This document shows, piece after piece, positions 18,081 to 26,913 of a stretch of 64,000 bases of DNA; within the stretch, counting starts at the first letter, position 1; each line of letters begins with the position of its first letter. The translations under genes were made by a program, and so were the position numbers. Location of the stretch: positions 3,410,001 to 3,474,000 of the forward strand of contig NZ_OZ246019.1 in NCBI RefSeq assembly GCF_965230805.1, in the 5' to 3' direction. The notes below the pieces were generated by a model that worked only from the letters and a program-made list of their open reading frames with translations, had not been told where the DNA came from and did not search any database. Origin of the DNA: Marinifilum sp965230805. GTDB taxonomy: Bacteria; Bacteroidota; Bacteroidia; Bacteroidales; Marinifilaceae.

Positions 18081-19748
18081 ATGAATAATAAAAGTCTGAT
18101 TTTTATATGTGCGGTTTTAGTAGCATCGCTTTGGGGCTGCAAGCAAACAACAAAAAAAGAAGAGGGCAAACAATTTGCCCTAAGTGCAGAAATTAAAGGT
18201 AAAGAGAATGGCTGGGTATATATATCTTCATTTCCATGCGTTTCTGATGCAGCTGAATATAAGTCTAGTACCAGCATGATGGATAGTGTGATGATTGAAA
18301 ATGGTAAATTTGAATATCACTGCGACTTAAAAATTCCTTCTACAGTTCAAATTTTTTTGGATAAACCCAAAGACAAAAGAAAAAAAAACAAGGTCCTTCA
18401 TCTTTTCGCTACCAACGAAACAATTCATTTAGAGGTTTCTATGGATAATTTAGAGAATGCAAAGTTTGAGGGAGATCATTATAATAAAGAATACAAAGCT
18501 TATAAAGAAGGATTAAAAAAGTGTGAAAATGTCCCGGGTTATAAAGAGCACAAAGAAAAATATTCTAAGCTGTCTTATGAGCAGATAAGAAGCCTACCCA
18601 CAGATAAGTATAAAAAGTGGAAAGATGATGGTGCCGAATTTAATAGACTTGTATTTAAAAAGCAATTTCAATTTAAGGAAGACTACCTTAAAGAAAACCC
18701 TAAATCTCTACTTTCGCTGGTATTGGTAAATGAATTAGCCACAAATAAAAGTGCTGAATATTTTGATAAAATGCTAGGGCATATAGATAATGAAACTTTG
18801 GGCCATCATCCAATTTATTTGTTTTACAGCCGGAAAATTGAAAAAATGAGGGGTACTGAAGTAGGCTTTAATGAGTTGTTCAAAGGAATTGCAAATGTCA
18901 ACTACCAGGTAGATAAAAGCTTTAAAGGTAAAAAGCTGAAAGATATTATTTATCTGGGGTCTTTTGCCAATAACAATACATGTGCCATAACAAAAGATGC
19001 TGCAGTTCAGATTATCAGTCCTCAAGCCAAAATTCTATCTAGTTTCGAAACTAAAATTGAAGGAAAACCCTCATCTGTAGCCGTTGATCAGGATGAAAAA
19101 ATTTATGTTTTGTATTCTATTTTTGAGGTGAAAGAGATTAAACGAAGGGGTAAAAAATTCAAAGTAGAAAAACCTAAGGAGGCCAGATGTCGAGTTTTTA
19201 ACACAAATGGGGAAAAAATAACTGACTATAAACTGGAAGGATTATTAACGCCAACCGGTGCAAAAGTAGCAGGTGCTAAATTATTGGTTTCGGATTCCAA
19301 GCAAAAAGCGGTGGGTATATTCAATTCTCAGAGTGGGGAAAAACTCTCCGCTATTGAAGACTTACGTTCTTGTTGCGGTATCATGGATATTGACGTGAAG
19401 GACAATAATCAGATTTTGGTTGCTAATCTGGGCGCTTTCAGAGTTTCAGGATACGATTTGAATGGTGTAAAGAATCTGGATTTTGGCCAACGAGGCAATG
19501 TTCTGAACGATTTTCATGGATGTTGTAATCCTGTAAGTGTGGCTTATTTATCTAACGGAGCCATTGTAACTGTTGAAAAAAGTCCAACCAGAGTTAAAAT
19601 TTACAGCCGGGACGGAGCAAAAGTAATATCAGGGATTCATGAATTGGTTCAGGGGTGTGATCATATACCAATGACTGTAGACAATAATGATAATGTGTAC
19701 CTGGCATCTCCCGATAGAGGAATGATAAGGTGTATAAAAAGCATTTAG
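18081..19748 (+). CDS. Lipoprotein with DUF4369-like N-terminus and NHL-type propeller
   Basis: A 555-residue lipoprotein (lipobox at Cys20, VASLWGCKQTT). Residues about 35-260 look like the N-terminal region of Bacteroidota thioredoxin-like proteins, but the thioredoxin fold is replaced by an NHL-like beta-propeller (about 275-555). The propeller carries unusual cysteines: a vicinal pair at 431-432 (SCCGIMDID), another at 481-482 (FHGCCNPVS) and single cysteines at 526 (QGCDHIP) and near the end (MIRCIKSI). These could form disulfides or bind a metal. It is the last gene of the thiol-redox group; its function is unknown. Confidence 0.75.
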   Translation: MNNKSLIFICAVLVASLWGCKQTTKKEEGKQFALSAEIKGKENGWVYISSFPCVSDAAEYKSSTSMMDSVMIENGKFEYHCDLKIPSTVQIFLDKPKDKRKKNKVLHLFATNETIHLEVSMDNLENAKFEGDHYNKEYKAYKEGLKKCENVPGYKEHKEKYSKLSYEQIRSLPTDKYKKWKDDGAEFNRLVFKKQFQFKEDYLKENPKSLLSLVLVNELATNKSAEYFDKMLGHIDNETLGHHPIYLFYSRKIEKMRGTEVGFNELFKGIANVNYQVDKSFKGKKLKDIIYLGSFANNNTCAITKDAAVQIISPQAKILSSFETKIEGKPSSVAVDQDEKIYVLYSIFEVKEIKRRGKKFKVEKPKEARCRVFNTNGEKITDYKLEGLLTPTGAKVAGAKLLVSDSKQKAVGIFNSQSGEKLSAIEDLRSCCGIMDIDVKDNNQILVANLGAFRVSGYDLNGVKNLDFGQRGNVLNDFHGCCNPVSVAYLSNGAIVTVEKSPTRVKIYSRDGAKVISGIHELVQGCDHIPMTVDNNDNVYLASPDRGMIRCIKSI

Positions 19749-19870
19749 CACAAATTCAGATTCTAAACTTGAATAAGATTTGGTTAATTATTGGATTTGT
19801 GTGAACAAAAACCGATTTCCCTGTCATGTGTCAGGCTTGCAAATCTGTATTAGCAATTTTTATATTTCAC

Positions 19871-19998
19871 CCAAACACTTTGGGCAGTACAGTCCAAGGT
19901 GTTTGGTCTTACAAGCCCAAGGTGTTTGGGGTTATAAGCCCAAGGTGTTTGGGGTAGTAAGCCCAAGAAGTATGGGCTTATGCGACCAAGCTGTTTGG
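19871..19998. repeat. Array of six 23-bp dyad-symmetric repeats
   Basis: The core CCAAGGTGTTTGG and variants start at 19871, 19894, 19917, 19940, 19963 and 19986, exactly 23 bp apart. Each unit is itself a small hairpin (CCCAA / TTGGG arms), spaced by GTTATAAG-like sequence. The first unit (CCAAACACTTTGG) is close to the reverse complement of the others. Units 2 to 4 are nearly identical and the outer ones diverge. The period is not a multiple of three, so it is not a coding repeat. It lies between convergent genes. Confidence 0.8.
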
Positions 19999-20001
19999 AA
20001 A

Positions 20002-20030
20002 TAAAAAGAGCCTGACTCCAAGTCAAGCTC
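20002..20030 (-). terminator. Intrinsic terminator of the HU-Ig gene
   Basis: The stem GAGC-TGACT pairs with AGTCA-GCTC (one mismatch) around a three-base loop. On the minus strand it is followed by CTTTTTAT. It lies about 30 bp past the stop of the minus-strand gene at 20059-20700. Confidence 0.65.
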
Positions 20031-20058
20031 ATAAATAAAAGATGCGTAATTTACAGGA

Positions 20059-20700
20059 TTATCCTGGTGTCAGTTCATTGAGCAGGCGTCCTTTTTTTAG
20101 GGTTTTCCCTTTATGAAGAATACATCTTACTTCCACTTTAAAGATACCACTTGTCAAGGATTCCGGCACAAAAAACAACAATTCCGAGGGTTTGTTTTTT
20201 ACTACTTCAGAGACCTTTGTTTCGGCACTATCCTCGGCAATAAAAAAGATACCTTGCTGTTCGTCCTCTGCATCAAACTTAAGTAAAGATCCCTTAATGC
20301 TGGCAATTTGGCCTGGTGAAAAGGATTCGTTTATTGAATTGCTCTTTAAATCCACAAAACGCTGAACTATCGGCTGTGGAGAAGAAATTTCAACCTTTTT
20401 AAGTTCAATACGATCTGTAACTTCCAACAGCCGTTTTCCTGGGTTCAGGTTAATTTTAATCGAATGCCTGGAGGCATCGAACCCGTCCTCGTCGTTTTCA
20501 AATACACCACAAACACTAGGATATACCTTAAATAGTCCTGTATTCACATTGTTTCCTTTAAGAATTGCGTCTACCACCGCGTATTCATATTCTTCAATTA
20601 CCGAGATCGCCTCGGCTTTGGTAACGGTTGAACCTTTACCAATCATTTGTTCTACAATTTGATCAACGTTAATCGTGTCATTGTCAGTAGTAACTGCCAT
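20059..20700 (-). CDS. HU-like DNA-binding protein with Ig-fold C-terminus, 5'-truncated
   Basis: 213 residues from the first available ATG. An HU/IHF-like domain comes first (about 1-95, GNNVNTGLFKVYPSVCGVF), then an Ig-like domain of the DUF4469/HU-Ig type (about 125-213, LLKFDAEDEQQGIFFIAED). This is a common Bacteroidota family. In frame upstream of the ATG, the sequence still encodes a family-like N-terminus (AISYGLVPNHLTDDQNDC), but no start codon precedes it. At that point ATG-T-GCA-ATA is seen where ATG-GCA-ATA would be expected, directly at the end of a transposase fragment. The gene has probably lost its native start at a rearrangement junction; it may still be translated from the internal ATG. 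Confidence 0.7.
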   Translation of the reverse strand: MAVTTDNDTINVDQIVEQMIGKGSTVTKAEAISVIEEYEYAVVDAILKGNNVNTGLFKVYPSVCGVFENDEDGFDASRHSIKINLNPGKRLLEVTDRIELKKVEISSPQPIVQRFVDLKSNSINESFSPGQIASIKGSLLKFDAEDEQQGIFFIAEDSAETKVSEVVKNKPSELLFFVPESLTSGIFKVEVRCILHKGKTLKKGRLLNELTPG

Positions 20701-20747
20701 GCAGTCGTTCTGATCATCTGTCAGATGATTTGGTACTAAACCATAGC

Positions 20748-21506
20748 TTATTGCACATAATATTTTTCCGGCATTTTAACATCAAGCTGCTTGATCAGGA
20801 TATCCAGTTCTTCCAGAAGTTTTTTGACCAAATGCAATAATCCCCTGGTGATGGCAATGCGTTCTTTTTTCGGTTTGCGGCGTTTACGACTATAGTTCCC
20901 ATAACGCTGTTTCCACTTATTATACTTGCAGCGAGGCATGGTCTGTTTACCATATGAACAAAGTAGTTTCAGCTGGTTATAGCACCAATCTGTGGCCTCC
21001 CATAACAGTTTTTGGTCAGTTGGAAAGCGCAAACTGCTTTCGTAACAAGTGGCATCAGTAACAAGCTGATCTAGCTCTTCCATATAAGGCAGCCAATGCC
21101 TGGCTAAACTCTTTTGCGCTTCGTCAATATCCAACTTGGCTGTCAGCTCGCATCGTATCTGGCTAATAATTTTAAAATTATTGATTTGCTCTCCAATACC
21201 CAACAGTAAACCACAAAACAGCTGGTAATGAATATTGAAATTCAACTGCTCCATTAAACGTTCATCTGAACAACAAGCATAGTTCTTTAGAAACATTAAA
21301 GCCAGCTTACCCTTGGGGCTAAAAATGCAGTCTGGAGCCATCTTACTTTCTGTGAGACCGAAACAATCAACTAGCTCATCCCATGGGATGGCTTGGTGAA
21401 TCTTACCTAATGAACTGGCAAGAAATTGATTATATACAACCTTAAAATTATCTTCAATAGAAAAATAGAGGAAGATGTGCCTGATATTCTGGAATACTTT
21501 GTAATT
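20748..21506 (-). pseudogene. Truncated transposase (DUF772-type N-terminal half)
   Basis: The frame from 21506 down to the stop at 20748 is open and encodes the N-terminal part of a DDE transposase of the IS1182/IS5-like group: NQFLASSLGKIHQAIPWDEL, then SPKGKLALMFLKNYACCSDE and a conserved helical region. The first ATG is at 21341, inside the conserved part, so the native start is lost or non-ATG. The C-terminal catalytic half is missing: the frame ends at MPEKYYVQ-stop, where it runs into the HU-Ig gene. No inverted repeats were recognised. It is a dead remnant. The exact IS family is uncertain. Confidence 0.72.
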
Positions 21507-21528
21507 TTATCACTACAAGAAAAAAAGT

Positions 21529-21568
21529 AAACCCCGATTTATGGCAAAAGTGCCTGTTTTCGGGGTTT
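21529..21568. terminator. Hairpin with T-runs on both strands
   Basis: AAACCCCGA (21529-21537) pairs with TCGGGGTTT (21560-21568) around a 22-base loop. TTTTG follows on the + strand, and a seven-T run follows on the minus strand. It lies just upstream of the truncated transposase and could be a bidirectional terminator or an IS-end structure. Confidence 0.5.
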
Positions 21569-22110
21569 TGTTATACTTTTAAGATGGTGATATTTATCTA
21601 ATTATCAAAGCAATAGTACTATTTGTGAATGTGCCTAATTAGACAGAAAGATGTAAATAGGTATTATTCAACCAAATTAAAGTGTTAAAGTAGAATTAGT
21701 TACCGTTGATAGAATTTTTCTCAGATTATTTTGTTTCTTAAATATGAAATCTTATTTTAGCTAACCTAAAAACAAACATAGTTTAGTATTTAGAAAGAAA
21801 ATAAGTGTAATAATACCTCCAAAGGTTATGAGAAAAAATCAGGATATAGTTTAATCTAATTGGGGTTTAATTCCCCGAGACTTGCCTCGACTTACGATTG
21901 TAAAGCGAACAGCGCAAGCTGTTCTATTTGAACGATGCCTCTGGGCTTGCCCCGAGGTAGTTCACTAAATTAGTAATTGCTGCTGTAAAGTTGGTGGTTA
22001 TTTTATATCAGTAAAATAATTTTTTGAAAAGTGTAAAATTTAAACACTATTCATTACTGGTAATTTTTATCTCAGATATCTTGGTTAAGGTTAAAAGTAG
22101 ATAAGGTTTT
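21569..22110. other. Gene-free region with REP-like hairpins
   Basis: About 540 bp without a supportable gene. At 21869-21960 it is unusually GC-rich for the window and holds GAACAGC-GCAA-GCTGTTC (21907-21924, perfect 7-bp stem with GCAA loop) and an imperfect hairpin CCTCTGGGCTTGCCCCGAGG. A related CCCCGAGACTTGCCTCGA lies on the left. This looks like a REP-type intergenic element. The rest is AT-rich with no recognised signals. Confidence 0.45.
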
Positions 22111-22572
22111 ATGATTCGATTCCCTTCTTGTAAGCAGCTTGACACAATGGAAAGTGAGCAATGGAACTATGGCATAAACCTCAATTCAAGGGTAATATGG
22201 AAGTTTATCTTGGAGAACAGGGCTACATTTGGCCAAAATACATATTTTACTCAGGTTGGACAACCTAACAAAATAGAAAATTTTAACAATAGTTTTCAGT
22301 TGTTTTTTAAACCACTCAAAAACCTTCATTTTAAAGCTTATTTTAATTATTCGTTACCTTTAATTAATAATTTAAATACAGCCAACAAATCCTTAGATGC
22401 GTTTGTACGTTACCAGGCTTTTAAGAAAAGGTTAGTACTAACACTGGAAGGAAAGAACTTGGTGGACCAAAGACGTAGTAATTTGGTTACTAAGGCTGAT
22501 TATTACGAAGAATCTTCCAGCTTTAATTTGCAAAGGCAGTTTTTCCTGCTAACTGCAGAATGGAGGTTTTAA
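22111..22572 (+). pseudogene. C-terminal fragment of a TonB-dependent receptor / outer-membrane beta-barrel
   Basis: A 153-codon frame whose translation is made of alternating amphipathic strands (FQLFFKPLKNLHFKAYFNYS) and ends in FFLLTAEWRF, the aromatic-terminated last strand of an outer-membrane barrel. No signal peptide, plug or N-terminal domain is present, and a stop closes the frame just before the ATG. It is most likely what remains of a large TonB-dependent receptor. It is followed 41 bp later by the aspartyl-protease-like gene, which may once have shared its operon. Confidence 0.65.
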
Positions 22573-22613
22573 TTATTAAACGCATATAAACTTTGACAAA
22601 GGAATAAACTCAA

Positions 22614-24122
22614 ATGAATAAAAAATCACAAATTGTAAGAGGATTAAGCATATCGCTTTTTTTAGTTTGCTTGTTTTCGATAGTAGTTATTTTTATATTA
22701 AAATTTGGTATTGCCCCCAGTAACCATTTACTATTGTTTATGTTAGGCGCTTTTTTAACCGCAGGTACAATAATTGGGCTAATAATTCGAAAATTGAAAT
22801 ATGCGTACGTTACTTTATTGATTTTTTCAGTAAGTTTTTACTTTTTGTTAAGGATAAAACCTGAGACCCGGGTTATAGATACCAATGTACATGAAAGCTT
22901 TTGGGAATCTGATAAAGATTATTTTACTACAGAATTTGTAGTTGGAAAAAGGGGGCATATTTATTTAAAAGCAAAACTAAACGGAGAGGAGGGGTTATAT
23001 GTTTTTGATACTGGAGCTACTCAGAGTTGTGTAAATGAACTACTGGTAACTCAGAACAAAGATAGTTTAATTCAAATAAATATAACCGATGCAAATAAGG
23101 TAAGGCAATCTCAAGGTTTACTTCAGGTAGACTCATTTAAATTAGGGTCAATAAAAATAAAGAATCTGTGGGTTGTTGCGCTTGACAGCCTGGCCTGGAC
23201 AAATAAGAACGGAATACTTTACGGGCAGGATAGCCTGAAAGGGATAATAGGATACAATATCATATCAAAATACATTTGGGATTTTGACATGAAGAATAAA
23301 CAAGTTACCGTTTCAATGGCCAGTAATTATTGCGATGACCTTCCTGATACAACTGCTGTAGCCCTGAAAGATTCAATTAATTCGTGGTACATACCCGTTA
23401 CAGTAAATGATATAGAGAAAACCCTGTTGTTAGATTTAGGTAGTGCTATACCGATCTCTATAACGGATACTATCCCAACCCGGGATAAGTTTAAATTTGT
23501 TGATATTTCATTTAGTGAGAATTCTAACGGATTGTTTAATCATTTATTAGCTCACAATAAATTTCAGTCTTTTGAAAGCTTTAATGACCTGAGCTTTGGA
23601 AACTATAATTTTAATAGAATATCATGCCAGGAGAATGATAAAAATGATTTATTTGGAATCCCCATAATTTGGAATTTCGACCGTTTTGTGCTGGATACGA
23701 AAAATAACCGGGCGTATTTTATAAATAACAACAAATTTGATTGTGAGCTAAGTGCCAGTTGTTTTAGCAGTAATAAGTTTTATTTTTATTTAAATATGGT
23801 TCTTACCTACGGGATTAAAGGAAAAGCAGAAGTCAAACTAAGAAGCAGATTTAAACTTCCTGCTTCAGCAACAGTTGGTTATTATGATACATGCAAACTA
23901 TCTTATAAAATATATAATGGTTTTAAGGTGGAAGGTATAAATAGTGGTTTTAAGGTAGAAGACAGCAATAAAGACCAGGATAATTATCTATATTTCGCGG
24001 ACCATTTCATTTCTCTTGATTCGGTTATGCTACCCAACGGAGAAATGAAATATGGTAATTATGCAATAAAGTTTAAAAAGGATGTGTTTAGCATAAAACA
24101 AAAAGAACAAGCTGCAGAGTAA
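22614..24122 (+). CDS. Membrane-anchored retropepsin-like aspartyl protease family protein
   Basis: 502 residues. Two or three hydrophobic segments at the N-terminus (about 10-85) anchor it. The rest, outside the cytoplasmic membrane, has two aspartyl-protease-like lobes: FDTGATQSC with Asp132 in the first and LLDLGSAIPISI with Asp274 in the second. The first matches the DTGA active-site motif well; the second (DLGS) is degenerate but keeps Asp and Gly. The substrate is unknown. A broken partial copy follows directly, so the gene was tandemly duplicated. GC is low, as in the surroundings. Confidence 0.75.
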   Translation: MNKKSQIVRGLSISLFLVCLFSIVVIFILKFGIAPSNHLLLFMLGAFLTAGTIIGLIIRKLKYAYVTLLIFSVSFYFLLRIKPETRVIDTNVHESFWESDKDYFTTEFVVGKRGHIYLKAKLNGEEGLYVFDTGATQSCVNELLVTQNKDSLIQINITDANKVRQSQGLLQVDSFKLGSIKIKNLWVVALDSLAWTNKNGILYGQDSLKGIIGYNIISKYIWDFDMKNKQVTVSMASNYCDDLPDTTAVALKDSINSWYIPVTVNDIEKTLLLDLGSAIPISITDTIPTRDKFKFVDISFSENSNGLFNHLLAHNKFQSFESFNDLSFGNYNFNRISCQENDKNDLFGIPIIWNFDRFVLDTKNNRAYFINNNKFDCELSASCFSSNKFYFYLNMVLTYGIKGKAEVKLRSRFKLPASATVGYYDTCKLSYKIYNGFKVEGINSGFKVEDSNKDQDNYLYFADHFISLDSVMLPNGEMKYGNYAIKFKKDVFSIKQKEQAAE

Positions 24123-24145
24123 TTAACCCTTTTAAGTCACACCAA

Positions 24146-24735
24146 ATGAATAAAAAATCACAAATTGTATTAGGATTGGGCATCTTTATTTTTTTAGCCA
24201 TTTTGTTTTAATAGTATTCTGTTTTTTTATAGTAAAACCAAATGCTGCACATAGTAACCAAATGCTCCGGGTTATGGTATGTACTTTATTTGCTGTAAGT
24301 ACAATTGTCGGGCTAATAATTCGAAAATTGAAATATGTGTACGTTACTTTACTGGTTTTTACAATTGTTTTTTCAGTAAGTATTTACTTTTTATTAAGGA
24401 TAAAACCTGAGATACGTGTTATAGATTTTAACGAATATGATAGTTTTTGGGAATCTGATAAAGATCATTTTACTACAGAATTTGTAGTTATAAAAAACCT
24501 TATTTATTTAAAAGTAATACTAAACGGAGAGGAGGGGTTATATATTTTTTATACTGGAGCTACTCCGAGTGGTGTAAATGAACTACTGGTAAATAAGGAC
24601 AAAGATAGTTTAATTCAAATAAATATAACCGATGCAAATAAGGTAAGGCAATCTCAAGGTTTACTTCGGGTAGATTCATTTAAATTAGGGTCAATTAAAA
24701 TAAAGAACCTGTGGGTTGTTGCGCTTGACAGCCTA
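24146..24735 (+). pseudogene. Degenerate partial copy of the aspartyl-protease-like gene
   Basis: Starts with the same MNKKSQIV as the gene at 22614 and follows its N-terminal third with high identity. The first frame stops after 21 codons at 24209. A one-base shift restores the frame and continues through SFWESDKDHFTTEFVV, ITDANKVRQSQGLLRVDSFK and LWVVALDSL. The catalytic aspartate of DTGA is replaced by tyrosine (FYTGATPS). The copy is cut off by the IS630 element at 24736. Sequence beyond the IS does not continue the gene, so the copy was already incomplete or the far side was deleted. Confidence 0.85.
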
Positions 24736-25844
24736 GTGTAAAGATTGCTAAATAGCCGAATTAATGCTATTTTTATCTTATGTCAAGGACAGGACGAAAA
24801 TTAAAGCTCAACGATGAAGATCAAAAGACTTTGGTTGCAACATCAAGAGCCCATAGCGCAGATCATAGGGCAGTAATGCGTTCCAAAATTATCCTCATGT
24901 TAAACGAGGGATATAGTTACGATTCCATAAAGGCCGAATTAAAAGTAGGTCGCGAAGCCATTTCGAAATGGAAGAAACGTTACTTGGAGTCTGGCCTGGA
25001 CGGGTTAAAAGATGCGCCAAGACCAGGAAAGACAGCGATTTACACCGAAGAGGATAAAGCAAGGGTTATACAGAAAGCCTGCTCTAAGCCTGAAGGAGGA
25101 TACTCCAACTGGAGCCAGCGAAGAATAGCGAAAGAATTTGGCATGAGTCAAAGCACTGTTCAAAATATTTTAAAATCACACGACCTAAAACCGCATAAAG
25201 TTGAATGTTGGTGCGGGAAAAGCACCGATCCTGAATTTGAAGAAAAGATGCTTAATGTTGTTGGGTTGTATATGAATCCACCGGAAAACGCTTTAGTCTT
25301 ATCTGTAGATGAGAAGACGCAAATACAGGCATTAGACCGTTCCCAACCAGAGCTCCCCTTAAGGCCTGGGAGTGCTAAGCGACTAACGGCCACCTACAAA
25401 AGGCATGGCACAGGATCTTTAATAGCGGCCTTGTCCGTTCATGATGGAGAAATTACAGCAGACACAATAGATAAAAACAATGCCCAAAATTTTCTGCGCT
25501 TCCTAAAAAAAATACACCGAAAATATCCAAAGAAGCAATTACATGTAATTGCTGACAATTTAAACGTCCATAAGCATAAGGATGTTAAAGAATGGGTGGA
25601 CTCAAAGCAAAGAATGACAATACATTTTACCCCAACCTATTCTTCCTGGCTCAACCAGATTGAAATTTGGTTTAATATTATGTCTAAGGATGTACTCAAA
25701 GGCGCTGTATGACACAGCAAAGAACAGTTAGCTGGACAAATAATCCAGTATGTAGACACCTATAATAAGGAACGGGCTAAGCCTTTTGAATGGACTTATG
25801 ATGGAAAAACCAAGAATAGTTCGGCTAATATAAAATCTTCACAC
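24736..25844 (+). mobile_element. IS630-family insertion sequence (1,109 bp)
   Basis: Imperfect terminal inverted repeats of about 30 bp: GTGTAAAGATTGCTAAATAG on the left and, read inward on the other strand, GTGTGAAGATTTTATATTAG on the right, followed in both by CCGAAYTA. TA dinucleotides flank it at 24734-24735 and 25845-25846, the target duplication expected of IS630. One transposase frame fills it but has an in-frame stop. The element sits at the end of the degenerate protease copy. Confidence 0.88.
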
Positions 25845-25847
25845 TAG
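24780..25847 (+). pseudogene. IS630 family transposase with premature TGA
   Basis: An N-terminal helix-turn-helix region (GYSYDSIKAELKVGREAISK; QRRIAKEFGMSQSTVQNILK) is followed by a DDE catalytic core with Asp177 (LSVDEKTQIQ), Asp259 (VIADNLNVHKHK) and Glu295 (SWLNQIEIWF). After 310 codons (KDVLKGAV) a TGA at 25710-25712 interrupts the frame. Translation then continues in the same frame for 45 codons (HSKEQLAGQI, RAKPFEWTYDGK) to a TAG at 25845-25847. A tryptophan codon (TGG) is usual at this place, so this is a simple nonsense change. The catalytic triad is intact, so a truncated protein could be partly active; this is untested. Confidence 0.88.
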
Positions 25848-26221
25848 TGCTGGTTTTAGGCTGAAATAAGGCTACCGTTAGTGAAGCATGGATAAGCCTC
25901 ACGCAAGGGAGAGCATCAAACATGCCAGACATGTTCCCATTCCAAGATTTGTTGTCATTCTTTGGTATTTTTGGCTCCCTTTTCCAGATCGAATTCGCTA
26001 GTCTGGATCTGAATTAAGACTTTATTAAACTAGGATTATATATCTGATTTAAATATCGGATTAATGATTTGGGCAATAATCATTGAATTTATGGGTTATG
26101 TTTTGATTTTTCAGTTTCCGATAGTGGGTTTAGCTCCGTATTTTTATAAAAGTTATTTCTTTTAATATTAGGAATAGGAGATAACTTTTTCTTGTTCAAA
26201 AAAACTCTATATTTACCCGTA
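25848..26221. other. Gene-free region upstream of the operon 2 sigma gene
   Basis: No gene is firmly supported. A 31-codon frame at 25922-26017 (MPDMFPFQDLLSFFGIFGSL...) is too short and unplaced to call. It overlaps a perfect dyad AACATG-CCAGA-CATGTT (25919-25935), and a GTGA-GC / GC-TCAC hairpin lies at about 25881-25902. From 26020 the sequence is AT-rich and must include the sigma gene promoter, which was not identified. Confidence 0.35.
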
Positions 26222-26773
26222 ATGAGCCTAAGCGATGCCCAAATAACCAGACTTGTAAAAGGAGATATAAATGCATTTCGTGAAATACACGACGATATGT
26301 ATCACTCACTTTGTTTATATGGATATAAAATGCTGTCGGATCAGTATTTGGTAGCAGATATAGTGCAAGAAGCTTTTATGGTTCTTTGGAACAGGAGAGA
26401 GGAATTTACCACATTGCTTGGCACGCGCTCCTATCTATATAAAATTGTCAGAAATAAGATCATTAATCACATTCGAAAAGAGCAACCGGTATTTCTGGAA
26501 GATAATCCAACAGATGAACTGCTTATCGATAATCAGATTTCCAAAGAAGAAACTTATAAATTGGTAAGAGCGGCAGTTGCAAAATTACCCGATCGAACTT
26601 GTAAAGTTGTTGAGCTTACGATTAATGGACATACCAATGCAGAAATAGCCGAATTTCTGGGGGTATCAATAAACACAGTTAAAACCCTTAAGAAGAAAGG
26701 CTATGCAAAACTGCGCGAAATGTTAAAAGATAATATCTATCTTTTACTGTTACTCACCGAAATTTTTCAATAA
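26222..26773 (+). CDS. ECF RNA polymerase sigma-70 factor (operon 2)
   Basis: Extracytoplasmic-function sigma factor of 183 residues, of the Bacteroides-type expanded family that pairs with FecR. Region 2 is seen around 20-80 (ADIVQEAFMVLWNRREEF) and region 4 around 115-170 (LPDRTCKVVELTINGHTNAE; GVSINTVKTLKKKGYAKLR). The frame is open to a TTG at 26192, but the ATG at 26222 begins the normal MSLSDAQ start. It precedes fecR by 140 bp. It probably transcribes the operon from its own or the susC promoter when released by FecR. Confidence 0.93.
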   Translation: MSLSDAQITRLVKGDINAFREIHDDMYHSLCLYGYKMLSDQYLVADIVQEAFMVLWNRREEFTTLLGTRSYLYKIVRNKIINHIRKEQPVFLEDNPTDELLIDNQISKEETYKLVRAAVAKLPDRTCKVVELTINGHTNAEIAEFLGVSINTVKTLKKKGYAKLREMLKDNIYLLLLLTEIFQ

Positions 26774-26913
26774 ACACTAAGATATTATGACAGGATGAAA
26801 AAAAATCTTGTCTTCGGTCACCCTCTTTTCTTTTTTTAAGACCATACAATAAAGAAGAGTGTGTTTTGGTGCTGAGACTTTTAGTAAGGTCTTGCGGATA
26901 GAAAAATCAATTC

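Noticed and set aside
19871..19998. A CRISPR array
   Set aside because: Repeats are directly adjacent with a 23-bp period, without variable spacers of usual length, and no cas gene is near.
19780..20004. A small + strand gene across the 23-bp repeats
   Set aside because: The repeat period is not a multiple of three, so the frame is unrelated to the repeat; there is no sign of coding selection.
25922..26017. A 31-codon gene (MPDMFPF...)
   Set aside because: Too short, no family, lies in a degraded region next to an IS; noted only as part of the gap.
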